From Novosphingobium fluoreni (GTDB taxonomy: Bacteria; Pseudomonadota; Alphaproteobacteria; Sphingomonadales; Sphingomonadaceae), in contig NZ_JACIDY010000007.1 of NCBI RefSeq assembly GCF_014196615.1, forward strand, positions 124,001 to 188,000: 64,000 nt of DNA, in the 5' to 3' direction. Shown one piece after another: positions 36,669 through 43,957 of the stretch (its first letter is position 1; every line of letters begins with the position of its first letter). Under the pieces are notes generated by a model that saw only the letters and a program-made list of their open reading frames with translations, had not been told where the DNA came from and did not search any database. Made by a program: the position numbers and the translations under genes.

Positions 36669-37587
36669 TCCACCCGGCGTATTCGCTGGCCCAGCGGTCC
36701 GCATTCTTGGCGATCCAAGCTTCGCACGAACCCTTCGCCAGATCGCGCACCCGACCGATGTAGCTGGCACGCTCCTGCACCGAGATCACACCGCGGGCTT
36801 GCAGCAGATTGAACAAGTGGCTGGCTTCGATCGCCTGATCATAAGCGGCCAGCGGAATGCCCGCCGCGATGCACCGCTGCGCCTCGGCCTCGGCGTGGCG
36901 GAAGCCGGTGAAAAGCTGCTCGGTATCGGCGATCTCAAAGTTGTATTTCGAGAGTTCCTGCTCATTGGCCAGGAAGACGTCGCCGTAGGACACGCCCTGA
37001 TCGTTGAAGCGCAGATCGTACACCCGGTCCACGCCCTGGATATACATCGCCAGACGCTCCAGGCCGTACGTCAGCTCACCCGCGACCGGCTTGCAGTCAA
37101 ACCCGCCGACCTGCTGGAAATAGGTGAACTGCGTCACCTCCATGCCATCGCACCAGACTTCCCAGCCCAGCCCCCAGGCGCCCAGCGTCGGGCTCTCCCA
37201 GTCATCCTCGACAAAGCGGATGTCATGCGCCAGCGGATCGACGCCGATGGCGGCCAGGCTTTGCAGGTAAAGCTCCTGCAGGTTCGCCGGGTTGGGCTTC
37301 AGGATCACCTGATACTGATAGTAGTGCTGCAGCCGGTTGGGGTTCTCACCATAGCGCCCGTCGGTCGGCCGGCGCGAAGGCTGGACATAGGCGGCCTTCC
37401 ACGGCTCCGGCCCCAGCGCGCGCAAGGTAGTAGCGGGGTGGAATGTACCCGCGCCCATGCGCATGTCGTAGGGCTGCAGGACCAAGCAACCCTGCGCGCT
37501 CCAGAACGCGTGGAGCGTCAGGATCATGTCCTGGAAACTGAGCGGCACAGTCCGTTGGTCGGACACCGGCTTTTGGGCGGTCAACAT
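36661..37587 (-). CDS. glyQ: Glycyl-tRNA synthetase alpha subunit
   Basis: Catalytic class II alpha chain, 308 aa. Landmarks are [39 protein letters not shown] in part, [19 protein letters not shown] and [20 protein letters not shown]. The true start could be slightly downstream, since the family usually begins a few residues before SFQDMI. It is upstream of glyS on the same strand, divergent from the TraB gene. Confidence 0.98.
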   Translation of the reverse strand: MLTAQKPVSDQRTVPLSFQDMILTLHAFWSAQGCLVLQPYDMRMGAGTFHPATTLRALGPEPWKAAYVQPSRRPTDGRYGENPNRLQHYYQYQVILKPNPANLQELYLQSLAAIGVDPLAHDIRFVEDDWESPTLGAWGLGWEVWCDGMEVTQFTYFQQVGGFDCKPVAGELTYGLERLAMYIQGVDRVYDLRFNDQGVSYGDVFLANEQELSKYNFEIADTEQLFTGFRHAEAEAQRCIAAGIPLAAYDQAIEASHLFNLLQARGVISVQERASYIGRVRDLAKGSCEAWIAKNADRWASEYAGWTA

Positions 37588-37686
37588 GGCACGGCGCTTT
37601 GGCGGATGGCCGTGAACCGGTCAACATCCGCTTGCTGCCCACGATCCGCCATCGACGGGTCGCGCGCAGCCCCTATAAGGCAGCGC

Positions 37687-38586
37687 ATGAACCTTTTCCG
37701 CCGCGTGCTCAGCGCCCTGTCCCCCGCCCTGCTCCTGTTCCTCACCCCCGCCTGCGCGGCGAAGGAGGCGGCCGTGCCCGCCGCAGTCGTGAAGGCTCGA
37801 CCGGCGCTTTGGAAGATCGTCGACAAGGACACGACGATCTATCTGTTCGGTACCATCCACATCCTGCCGCCGGGAATCGACTGGTACAACGGGCCTGTCG
37901 CCAAGGCGTTCGAGAGTTCCGATACGCTGGTGACGGAGATACTCGAACCCACCGATCCCGAGACGCAGGCACGCATCGCCAAGGTCGCCCTGGCCGATCC
38001 GCCGCGCAACTTGCGCGAAGCCCTGCCCGCCGATGTCCGCAAGAAGTACGAGGCGGCGCTGGCCTCGATGCAGTTGCCGGTTTCCGCCTTCGACGCGAAC
38101 GACCCGTGGTACGCCGCCGTCGCGCTATCGACTCTGCCGATCCTGAAGGATGGCTTCGGCACGATGAACGGGGCGGAGGCTCAGCTTGTGTCGCGCGCCA
38201 ACGGCAAGAAGCATCTGGCACTCGAAACCGCCGAGCAGCAGCTGGGTCTGTTCGATTCGCTGCCCCAGGCGACGCAGGTGACCTACCTGAACGAAGTGCT
38301 GGATAGCTTCCCTGACGTCCGCAAGGAAATCCTGCAGATGGTGGAAGCCTGGAAGACCGGGAAGGCGGACGACCTGGCCAAGTTGATGAACGAGGAGGAA
38401 AGTGATCCGCTGCTGATGAAAGTCCTGCTGGTGGATCGCAACAAGGCGTGGGCCCGGTGGATAGAACAGCGGCTGAAGCAGCCCGGCACGGTCTTCATCG
38501 CGGTTGGCGCAGGCCACCTTGCCGGCAAGGACAGCGTGCAAAAGCAGCTCGCCGTCGATGGGGTGAAGACCAAGCGGATGCGATAG
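37687..38586 (+). CDS. TraB/GumN family protein, copy 1
   Basis: A 299-aa protein with a signal peptide (to about residue 23, ending ACAA). The TraB/GumN domain shows its two hallmarks: YLFGTIHILPPG near residue 52 and VFIAVGAGHLAGKDSV near the C-terminus, with conserved glutamates (TEILEPT, LETAEQQLGLFD). The fold is Tiki/EreA-like and some relatives are metalloproteases; activity here is unknown. A second TraB/GumN gene begins six bases downstream, so the pair is a tandem duplication in one operon. A much longer open frame upstream runs through the opposite-strand glyQ and is not coding. Confidence 0.87.
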   Translation: MNLFRRVLSALSPALLLFLTPACAAKEAAVPAAVVKARPALWKIVDKDTTIYLFGTIHILPPGIDWYNGPVAKAFESSDTLVTEILEPTDPETQARIAKVALADPPRNLREALPADVRKKYEAALASMQLPVSAFDANDPWYAAVALSTLPILKDGFGTMNGAEAQLVSRANGKKHLALETAEQQLGLFDSLPQATQVTYLNEVLDSFPDVRKEILQMVEAWKTGKADDLAKLMNEEESDPLLMKVLLVDRNKAWARWIEQRLKQPGTVFIAVGAGHLAGKDSVQKQLAVDGVKTKRMR

Positions 38587-38592
38587 CCAATC

Positions 38593-39474
38593 GTGCTTTC
38601 GCGATGGTTTCCGTTCCTTCGGATTACAACGTGCCTTTGCGGCCTCGCCTTGATCCTGGCGGCCTGCGCGCAAAAGCCCCTGCCCGCTGATCCGGCATTG
38701 TGGCACATCACCGGTCCGGATGGATCGGAAGGCTGGCTGTTCGGTACGATCCATGCGGCGCCAGCGCCTTTGCAATGGAAAACGGCCAAGGTAGCCGCCG
38801 CCCTGAACCGATCGGACGAGGTGCTGGTGGAACTGGCCAACGTCGCCGACGATGCCGCTGTCGCGCAGACTTTCGCAAGCTTGTCCCATTCGCCCGGACT
38901 GCCCCCCATGTCGGAGCGAGTACCGCCGCAACGGCGAAAGGCTTTGGATGCCCTGCTCAGCACGCGGGGTATCGATCCTGCGGATATGCACGACATGGAA
39001 ACCTGGGCCATCGCGCTGACGCTGGCTCGGCCACAAGACGCTGGCGATGCCGTCAACGGCGTAGATCGCGAGGTGCTCGCCGCCGCGAAGGGCAAGCCGG
39101 TCATCGAACTGGAAGGCGCCAAGGGCCAACTCTCCATCTTCGATACCTTGCCCGAAGCGGAACAGCGGGACCTGCTTAACGCCGTAATCGATGATGCCGG
39201 AGCGCTGGATGACGAGAGCAAGCTCGTCGATATATGGCGCAAGGGCGATATGCGCCGGATCGAGGCCGAAACCCGGACCGGCCTGCTGGCAGACCCTGAA
39301 TTGCGCACCACGCTGTTCACTGCCCGGAATGAGCGCTGGACCAGGCGGATCACCGCCGAGCTACGCGCGGGCCGCAAGCCGTTCGTGGCCGTGGGCGCAG
39401 CGCACATGGCGGGGGAGGACGGCCTTGTCGGCATGCTGGCACGCCAGGGCTACACAGTCCGCCGCATACAGTGA
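38593..39474 (+). CDS. TraB/GumN family lipoprotein, copy 2
   Basis: A 293-aa paralogue of the preceding gene. It starts at GTG 38593 six bases after its stop. The signal peptide ends in a lipobox (LAAC), so unlike copy 1 it should be lipid-anchored. The hallmarks recur: WLFGTIHAAPAPL near residue 49, the IELEGAKGQLSIFDTLP glutamate block, and PFVAVGAAHMAGEDGLVGML near the end. The two copies are clearly diverged, so the duplication is old. Confidence 0.87.
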   Translation: MLSRWFPFLRITTCLCGLALILAACAQKPLPADPALWHITGPDGSEGWLFGTIHAAPAPLQWKTAKVAAALNRSDEVLVELANVADDAAVAQTFASLSHSPGLPPMSERVPPQRRKALDALLSTRGIDPADMHDMETWAIALTLARPQDAGDAVNGVDREVLAAAKGKPVIELEGAKGQLSIFDTLPEAEQRDLLNAVIDDAGALDDESKLVDIWRKGDMRRIEAETRTGLLADPELRTTLFTARNERWTRRITAELRAGRKPFVAVGAAHMAGEDGLVGMLARQGYTVRRIQ

Positions 39475-39611
39475 TCCTTGCTTTCGCGCGCTTCTACCGC
39501 TAAGGGCGCGCGCTTCCCGGCCATGGTCATCCCTGGAGGCGTGGCGGGAGAGGATGCGCCGATACCCGGCGCTATCCTTCACTTCAAAATGTTTTCGAAA
39601 GGCACGTTATC

Positions 39612-40232
39612 ATGAGCGATACGCTGAACCTGCCGGCCGAGACGCGCGAAGGGGTTGGCAAGGGAGCCTCCCGTGTGCTGCGTCGTGAAGGCCGCGTTCC
39701 CGCCGTAATTTATGGCAACAAGGAAGAACCGCTGTCGATCCACGTCGAGGCGAAGGAGCTGGTCCGCCTGCTGGGCACCGGCCACTTCATGAACTCGATC
39801 GTAGAGATCGAAGTTGGCGGCAAGAAGCTGCGTACGCTCCCCAAGGACGTTGCCTTCCACCCGGTCAACGACCGTCCGCTCCACGTCGATTTCCTGCGCC
39901 TGGCCCGCAACGCGACCGTGCACGTCAACGTGCCGGTGGTGTTCGCCAACGAGGAAGCCTCGCCCGGCCTCAAGAAGGGCGGCGTGCTGAACGTGGTCCG
40001 TCACGACCTGGAACTGGTTTGCGATGCCAACAGCATCCCCGATCAGATCGAAGTCGACGTGACCGGCACCGAAGTGGGTGATTCGATCCACATCAGCGCG
40101 GTGAAGCTGCCCAAGGGCGTGGAAAGCGCGATCAGCGATCGTGACTTCACCATCGCCACCATCGTCGCGCCTTCGGCCATGAAGAGCGCCGAGGGTGACG
40201 AAGAAGGAACCGAGGAAGCCACCGCAGAGTAA
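39612..40232 (+). CDS. rplY: 50S ribosomal protein L25 (TL5/CTC form)
   Basis: Binds 5S rRNA. The 206-aa protein is the long TL5/CTC type: an N-terminal L25 domain ([21 protein letters not shown]) plus the C-terminal beta domain ending in an acidic tail ([14 protein letters not shown]). The ATG follows GAAAGG. pth comes next after 172 bases that contain a REP-like element, the usual rplY-pth order. Confidence 0.97.
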   Translation: MSDTLNLPAETREGVGKGASRVLRREGRVPAVIYGNKEEPLSIHVEAKELVRLLGTGHFMNSIVEIEVGGKKLRTLPKDVAFHPVNDRPLHVDFLRLARNATVHVNVPVVFANEEASPGLKKGGVLNVVRHDLELVCDANSIPDQIEVDVTGTEVGDSIHISAVKLPKGVESAISDRDFTIATIVAPSAMKSAEGDEEGTEEATAE

Positions 40233-40265
40233 TCGGCGCGGGTTTCTTTCAAATCCAAAGAGCCT

Positions 40266-40363
40266 AACCTCGTCGTTCCCGTGGAAGCGGGAATCCATCT
40301 CCGGCCATGATCATGGTATCGGACCCGGAGATGGATCCCCGCCTTCGTGGGGATGACGAGGTT
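40266..40363. repeat. Bipartite REP-like element between rplY and pth
   Basis: Two arms of about 39 bases (from 40266 and to 40363) are imperfect reverse complements; each contains its own hairpin (TTCCCG.../TCCCC... with a TTCG-type turn) and the centre has the palindrome CCATGATCATGG (40304-40315). The form is that of the mobile intergenic palindromes (REP/BIME) found in alphaproteobacteria. Confidence 0.8.
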
Positions 40364-40404
40364 TTGTATTGCGCGGCGCGCGCCTGAGTTCGGAAAGGTA
40401 TCAC

Positions 40405-40974
40405 ATGCAGCTCTGGGTCGGCCTCGGCAATCCGGGCGCGCAGTATGCGATGAACCGGCACAACGTTGGTTTCATGGTGCTGGATACCATGGCGGATATG
40501 CATGGCTTCGGCCCTGTGCAGAAAAAATTCCAGGGCTGGCTGCAGGAAGGCCGCATCGGCACGCAGAAGATCCTGCTGCTCAAGCCCGCCACTTTTATGA
40601 ATGAGAGCGGCCGCGCCGTGGGTGAGGCTATGCGCTTCTACAAGCTGGGCCTGGACGCCCTTACCGTCTTCCATGACGAACTCGATCTCGCCCCCTTCAA
40701 GGTCAAGGTGAAGCAAGGCGGCGGCACCGCCGGGCACAACGGCTTGCGCTCGATCGACCAGCACCTTGGCGCAGACTTTCGCCGCGTCAGGCTGGGCATC
40801 GGCCATCCCGGACACAAGGACCGCGTGACCGGCTACGTCCTGGGCAACTACGCCAAGGCGGAAATCGATGACCTGTCAGGCATGCTGGGTGCGATCTCGG
40901 CAGAGGCGGAATGGCTGGCGAACGAGGACGGCACCCGCTTCATGAACAATGTGGCAATGCGCCAGCAAATCTAA
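40405..40974 (+). CDS. pth: Peptidyl-tRNA hydrolase
   Basis: Recycles stalled peptidyl-tRNA. It is 189 aa from ATG 40405 (MQLWVGLGNPGAQYAMNRHN), with GGAAAGG upstream. The catalytic His is in MNRHNVGF; KPATFMNESG (Asn that orders the peptide), VFHDELDLAP (Asp) and GGGTAGHNGLRSI are all conserved. Longer upstream reading frames run through the REP element and are not coding. Confidence 0.98.
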   Translation: MQLWVGLGNPGAQYAMNRHNVGFMVLDTMADMHGFGPVQKKFQGWLQEGRIGTQKILLLKPATFMNESGRAVGEAMRFYKLGLDALTVFHDELDLAPFKVKVKQGGGTAGHNGLRSIDQHLGADFRRVRLGIGHPGHKDRVTGYVLGNYAKAEIDDLSGMLGAISAEAEWLANEDGTRFMNNVAMRQQI

Positions 40975-40982
40975 GTTACAGT

Positions 40983-41009
40983 AAATCGTCGACTGACTTG
41001 ACACGATTT
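40983..41009. promoter_or_regulatory. Inverted repeat upstream of the sigma-54 promoter (candidate activator site)
   Basis: Perfect 7-base arms AAATCGT (40983-40989) and ACGATTT (41003-41009), 13 bases apart, centred about 85 bases upstream of the predicted sigma-54 start. Activators of sigma-54 bind such sites upstream; that PrsR or a similar regulator binds here is inference. Confidence 0.4.
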
Positions 41010-41057
41010 GGGCGACGCTTGCGGCGTTAACCATCGAACCCTTTTCAGATACTGGTT

Positions 41058-41072
41058 TGGCACGTCTGTTGC
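41058..41072 (+). promoter_or_regulatory. Sigma-54 (RpoN) promoter of the PEP-CTERM gene
   Basis: TGGCACG (41058-41064), four bases, then TTGC (41069-41072). This matches the -24/-12 consensus TGGCACG-N4-TTGC exactly, and is preceded by a T, as preferred. The start of RNA should be near 41083, about 45 bases before the PEP-CTERM ATG. Confidence 0.85.
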
Positions 41073-41127
41073 CTAATCAAAATCGCATGAGCGTTAACCT
41101 GATGCTCTTCGTGAGGGGTACTGTTTT

Positions 41128-41376
41128 ATGATCCGCAAGACATTTTTGACTGCCGCTGTTTCCTTGGGCGTCGCGCTGTCTATCACGGCGCCTGCACATG
41201 CCTCATGGTGGGGCGGCGGCTGCAAGTTCAAGTGCGGCGGCAGCAGCACGAGCGGTGGCACAACCACTGGCGGCACCAGCGGCGGCACCAAGGTTCCCGA
41301 ACCCGGCATGCTCGGCCTGATGGGCGCTGGACTCGTCGGCCTGGCCATCGCTCGGAGAAAGGCTCGCAAGGGTTGA
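41128..41376 (+). CDS. Small PEP-CTERM protein
   Basis: An 82-aa exported protein. The signal peptide (MIRKTFLTAAVSLGVALSIT, cleaved after AHA near residue 25) is followed by a tiny mature part: WWGGG, two Cys (32, 36) and a Ser/Thr/Gly-rich stretch. The C-terminal PEP-CTERM sorting signal is complete: VPEP (56-59), a hydrophobic helix and the basic end ARRKARKG. Exosortase would cut at PEP; the glycosylated product is thought to work with exopolysaccharide. An exosortase must be elsewhere in the genome. Controlled by the sigma-54 promoter just upstream. Confidence 0.93.
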   Translation: MIRKTFLTAAVSLGVALSITAPAHASWWGGGCKFKCGGSSTSGGTTTGGTSGGTKVPEPGMLGLMGAGLVGLAIARRKARKG

Positions 41377-41441
41377 TGATAGGGCGGCGTCGCGGCGCTG
41401 CCTCTTAATCAGAGGTGCTCGATCCGATCGATTGAGCGCTG

Positions 41442-41478
41442 GCGGCAGGCGAAACTGGCCAAGCGCCTCGCCTGCCGC
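41442..41478. other. Stable hairpin between PEP-CTERM gene and ychF
   Basis: Perfect 11-bp arms (41442-41452 and 41468-41478), 15-base loop. There is no T-run, so if it stops the PEP-CTERM transcript it does so weakly; it lies 36 bases before ychF. Confidence 0.5.
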
Positions 41479-41513
41479 TATGGGCCCGCGATTGTATTAG
41501 CGCGGAGCATATC

Positions 41514-42614
41514 ATGGGTTTTCGGTGCGGGATTGTCGGCCTGCCAAACGTCGGCAAGTCGACCCTGTTCAATGCGCTGACGGAGACGCAGGCGGCGCAG
41601 GCGGCGAATTATCCGTTCTGCACGATCGAGCCGAATGTCGGCCAGGTCGGCGTGCCCGACCCGCGCCTGGACAAGCTGGCTCAGATCGCCAGTTCCGCCA
41701 AGGTCGTGCCGACGCAGTTGTCGTTCGTCGACATCGCCGGGCTGGTGCGTGGCGCTTCGAAAGGTGAAGGCCTGGGCAACCAGTTCCTGGGCAACATTCG
41801 CGAAGTGGACGCGGTCGTCCACGTGCTGCGCTGCTTCGAGAACGACGACATCCAGCACGTCGAGAACAAGGTCGATCCGATCGCCGATGCCGAGACGGTC
41901 GAGACCGAGCTGCTGCTGTCCGATCTCGAAAGCCTGGAAAAGCGCGTCCCCGCCGCCCAGAAGAAAGCGGCGCAGGGCGACAAGGAAAGCAAGCTGATCG
42001 CCACCGTGCTGGGCCAGACGCTGGAGCTGTTGCGTGAAGGCAAGCCCGCTCGCCTGACCCAGACCGCCGACGAGGAAGAGGCGCGCGTCTTCCGCCAGGC
42101 GCAGCTGCTTACCGCCAAGCCCGTGCTTTACGTATGCAACGTCGAGGAAGAAGCGGCGGCCGAAGGTAATGCGTTCTCCACTCGCGTGTTCGAAAAGGCG
42201 AAGGCCGAGGGTGCCAGCGCCGTCATCGTTTCGGCCGCGATCGAGGCGGAACTGACCGGCATGGACATTGAGGAGCGCATGGCGTTCCTGGAGGAAATGG
42301 GCCTGCATGAAACCGGCTTGGCGCGTATCATCCGCGCCGGGTACGATCTGCTCGACCTGCTAACCTTCTTCACGGTCGGCCCCAAGGAAGCTCGCGCGTG
42401 GACCGTGCACAAGGGCGCGAAGGCTCCCGAAGCGGCCGGAGAAATCCACTCCGACATGCAGCGTGGCTTCATCCGCGCCGAAACCATCGCCTATGACGAT
42501 TTCGTTACGCTGGGCGGTGAAGCACCGGCTCGCGAAGCAGGCAAGTTGCGGCAGGAAGGCAAGGAATACGTCGTTCACGATGGCGACGTGATGCACTTCA
42601 AGTTCAACGTCTGA
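41514..42614 (+). CDS. ychF: Redox-regulated ATPase YchF
   Basis: Obg-family P-loop protein that prefers ATP and binds ribosomes. The 366-aa product has G1 GLPNVGKSTLFNAL near residue 8, G3 DIAGLVRGAS, and a C-terminal TGS domain (FFTVGPKEARAWTV to the conserved end DGDVMHFKFNV). Length is normal for the family. It follows the PEP-CTERM gene on the same strand but has its own start region. Confidence 0.98.
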   Translation: MGFRCGIVGLPNVGKSTLFNALTETQAAQAANYPFCTIEPNVGQVGVPDPRLDKLAQIASSAKVVPTQLSFVDIAGLVRGASKGEGLGNQFLGNIREVDAVVHVLRCFENDDIQHVENKVDPIADAETVETELLLSDLESLEKRVPAAQKKAAQGDKESKLIATVLGQTLELLREGKPARLTQTADEEEARVFRQAQLLTAKPVLYVCNVEEEAAAEGNAFSTRVFEKAKAEGASAVIVSAAIEAELTGMDIEERMAFLEEMGLHETGLARIIRAGYDLLDLLTFFTVGPKEARAWTVHKGAKAPEAAGEIHSDMQRGFIRAETIAYDDFVTLGGEAPAREAGKLRQEGKEYVVHDGDVMHFKFNV

Positions 42615-42621
42615 TCCGGCC

Positions 42622-42646
42622 CCGTCCCGGACTTGTTCCGGGACGG
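42622..42646. repeat. REP-like hairpin after ychF
   Basis: Perfect 10-bp stem (42622-42631 with 42637-42646) around CTTGT. The sequence CCGTCCCGGA-CTTGT-TCCGGGACGG resembles the short palindromic repeats common in alphaproteobacteria. It lies 8 bases past the ychF stop and could also serve as a transcript end. Confidence 0.6.
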
Positions 42647-42702
42647 CCCGCGGCACGAACCGCTTCCTCACGCATTGTGCGTTCTCTAAGGGAGCGGAAG
42701 AG

Positions 42703-43512
42703 ATGGTCGACAAGTCGGAGAAGGTGGTTTGGCTGGCTCGTCTTGGCTACGCCACTCGTGGTGTCGTCTATGTCCTGCTCGGCTGCCTGGCGCTGACCGC
42801 CAGCGGGCGTGATGAGGCGCAGGACGGGGTCACCGGCTCGCTGGAATATCTCGGCTCGATACCCGGTGGTACCGCTATCCTCTACGTTTCCGCGTTGGGA
42901 TTGCTGGGCTATGCGCTCTACAAGTTCATCGCCGCAACCTACGACCTCGAAAGCCTGGGCAACGATATCAAAGGCATCGGCCAGCGCGTGGGCTACCTCG
43001 CAAGTGGGCTGATCCATGCCGGCCTGTCCTGGACTGCGCTGCAGCTGGCTTATGGAGCCAAAAGCGAGGCGGAGGATCGCACACATGATCTGGCGACTTC
43101 GGCGCTCACCTATGACCTGGGCCCGGTGGCGATCGGCGTGGTGGGCGCGGCGCTGATCGTGGGTGCTGCCTTCCAGGCGAAGCAGGCGTTCGACGCCAGC
43201 TTCATGAAGCATATTTCCTCTCGCGCGCCGGATGCCACCTGTTGGATCGGTCGCATCGGCCATGCGACGCGCGGCGTCGTGTTCCTGCTGATGGGCTGGT
43301 CGCTACTGCGGTCTGCATGGTTTGCCAGCAGCGAGGAGGCCCGGTCGCTCGGCCAGGTTCTGCTGGACTTACGCGACAATCGACCCGCATTCACGATCGC
43401 CGCCGCGGGCATCGTAATGTTCGGCCTCTTCAGCCTGATCACCGCACGCTATCGCATCATTCCGGATCCAGAGGCGAAGCTGCGCGCGGGGCCGAGCCTG
43501 GGGAAGAAATGA
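42703..43512 (+). CDS. DUF1206 membrane protein with three internal repeats
   Basis: A 269-aa inner-membrane protein with six predicted helices arranged as three repeats of two helices. Repeats start WLARLGYATRGVVYVLLGCLAL (residue 8, quoted in part), GQRVGYLASGLIHAGLSW (about 95) and WIGRIGHATRGVVFLLMGW (about 182). The pattern G-a-x-a-R-G is repeated. Function of DUF1206 is not established. A single gene, transcribed with ychF or alone. Confidence 0.85.
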   Translation: MVDKSEKVVWLARLGYATRGVVYVLLGCLALTASGRDEAQDGVTGSLEYLGSIPGGTAILYVSALGLLGYALYKFIAATYDLESLGNDIKGIGQRVGYLASGLIHAGLSWTALQLAYGAKSEAEDRTHDLATSALTYDLGPVAIGVVGAALIVGAAFQAKQAFDASFMKHISSRAPDATCWIGRIGHATRGVVFLLMGWSLLRSAWFASSEEARSLGQVLLDLRDNRPAFTIAAAGIVMFGLFSLITARYRIIPDPEAKLRAGPSLGKK

Positions 43513-43536
43513 CCAGAAACTGACACCGGAAGGGGG

Positions 43537-43571
43537 CAAGCGCAAAATTGCAATCACGGGCATAGCGCTTG
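43537..43571. promoter_or_regulatory. Inverted repeat, candidate operator of the metal-related unit
   Basis: Perfect 7-base arms CAAGCGC (43537-43543) and GCGCTTG (43565-43571), 21 bases apart, 31 bases upstream of the small secreted gene. Binding by a metal sensor is a guess from position. Confidence 0.35.
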
Positions 43572-43601
43572 TGGCCTCGCCGGGTCTATAAGCGGCTCCT
43601 G

Positions 43602-43907
43602 ATGCTGCGCCGCCTCCTTGCCCTTTTGCTGCTATTTGCGCTTTCCGCGCCGGCCCTGGCGATGAGCGGCCATTGCGTGCCGCCGCCGACGCATCACATC
43701 GTTCATGCGCCAGCCCACGAAAAGGGACATCACTCTGATTCCGGGCAATCGGAACGACGGGACTGCATCGGCTGCGTACTACCCGATTTCGGCATGGTAG
43801 CAGCGCCAAAGGCTCAGCTTCCTGCGGCCCTGATCGGCTTGCCAGCCCTCCATCGCGTTTTCCTGCCGCCGCGCGCGCGCCCGGAAGTGCCCCCTCCCCG
43901 GTCCTGA
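43602..43907 (+). CDS. Small secreted His/Cys-rich protein, possibly metal-related
   Basis: A 101-aa protein from ATG 43602 with a signal peptide (MLRRLLALLLLFALSAPALA). The mature part is rich in histidine (THHIVHAPAHEKGHH) and carries CVPP and a CIGC pair, then a hydrophobic stretch and a Pro/Arg end. It resembles the DUF2946-like small proteins that sit next to copper or cobalt genes, but the family call is weak. The following gene, 50 bases on, encodes a His/Met-rich outer-membrane protein, which supports a metal link. Confidence 0.65.
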   Translation: MLRRLLALLLLFALSAPALAMSGHCVPPPTHHIVHAPAHEKGHHSDSGQSERRDCIGCVLPDFGMVAAPKAQLPAALIGLPALHRVFLPPRARPEVPPPRS

Positions 43908-43957
43908 AAAGTCCGCGATAGCCCTTCACCGGCTCGACCTATTTTCAGGAATTCACG

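Noticed and set aside
36559..37686. N-terminal 376-codon extension of the first TraB/GumN gene
   Set aside because: It lies opposite glyQ; the true protein starts at 37687 with a signal peptide.
40264..40815. Minus-strand open frame opposite pth and the REP element
   Set aside because: Shadow of pth extended through a repeat; no family match.
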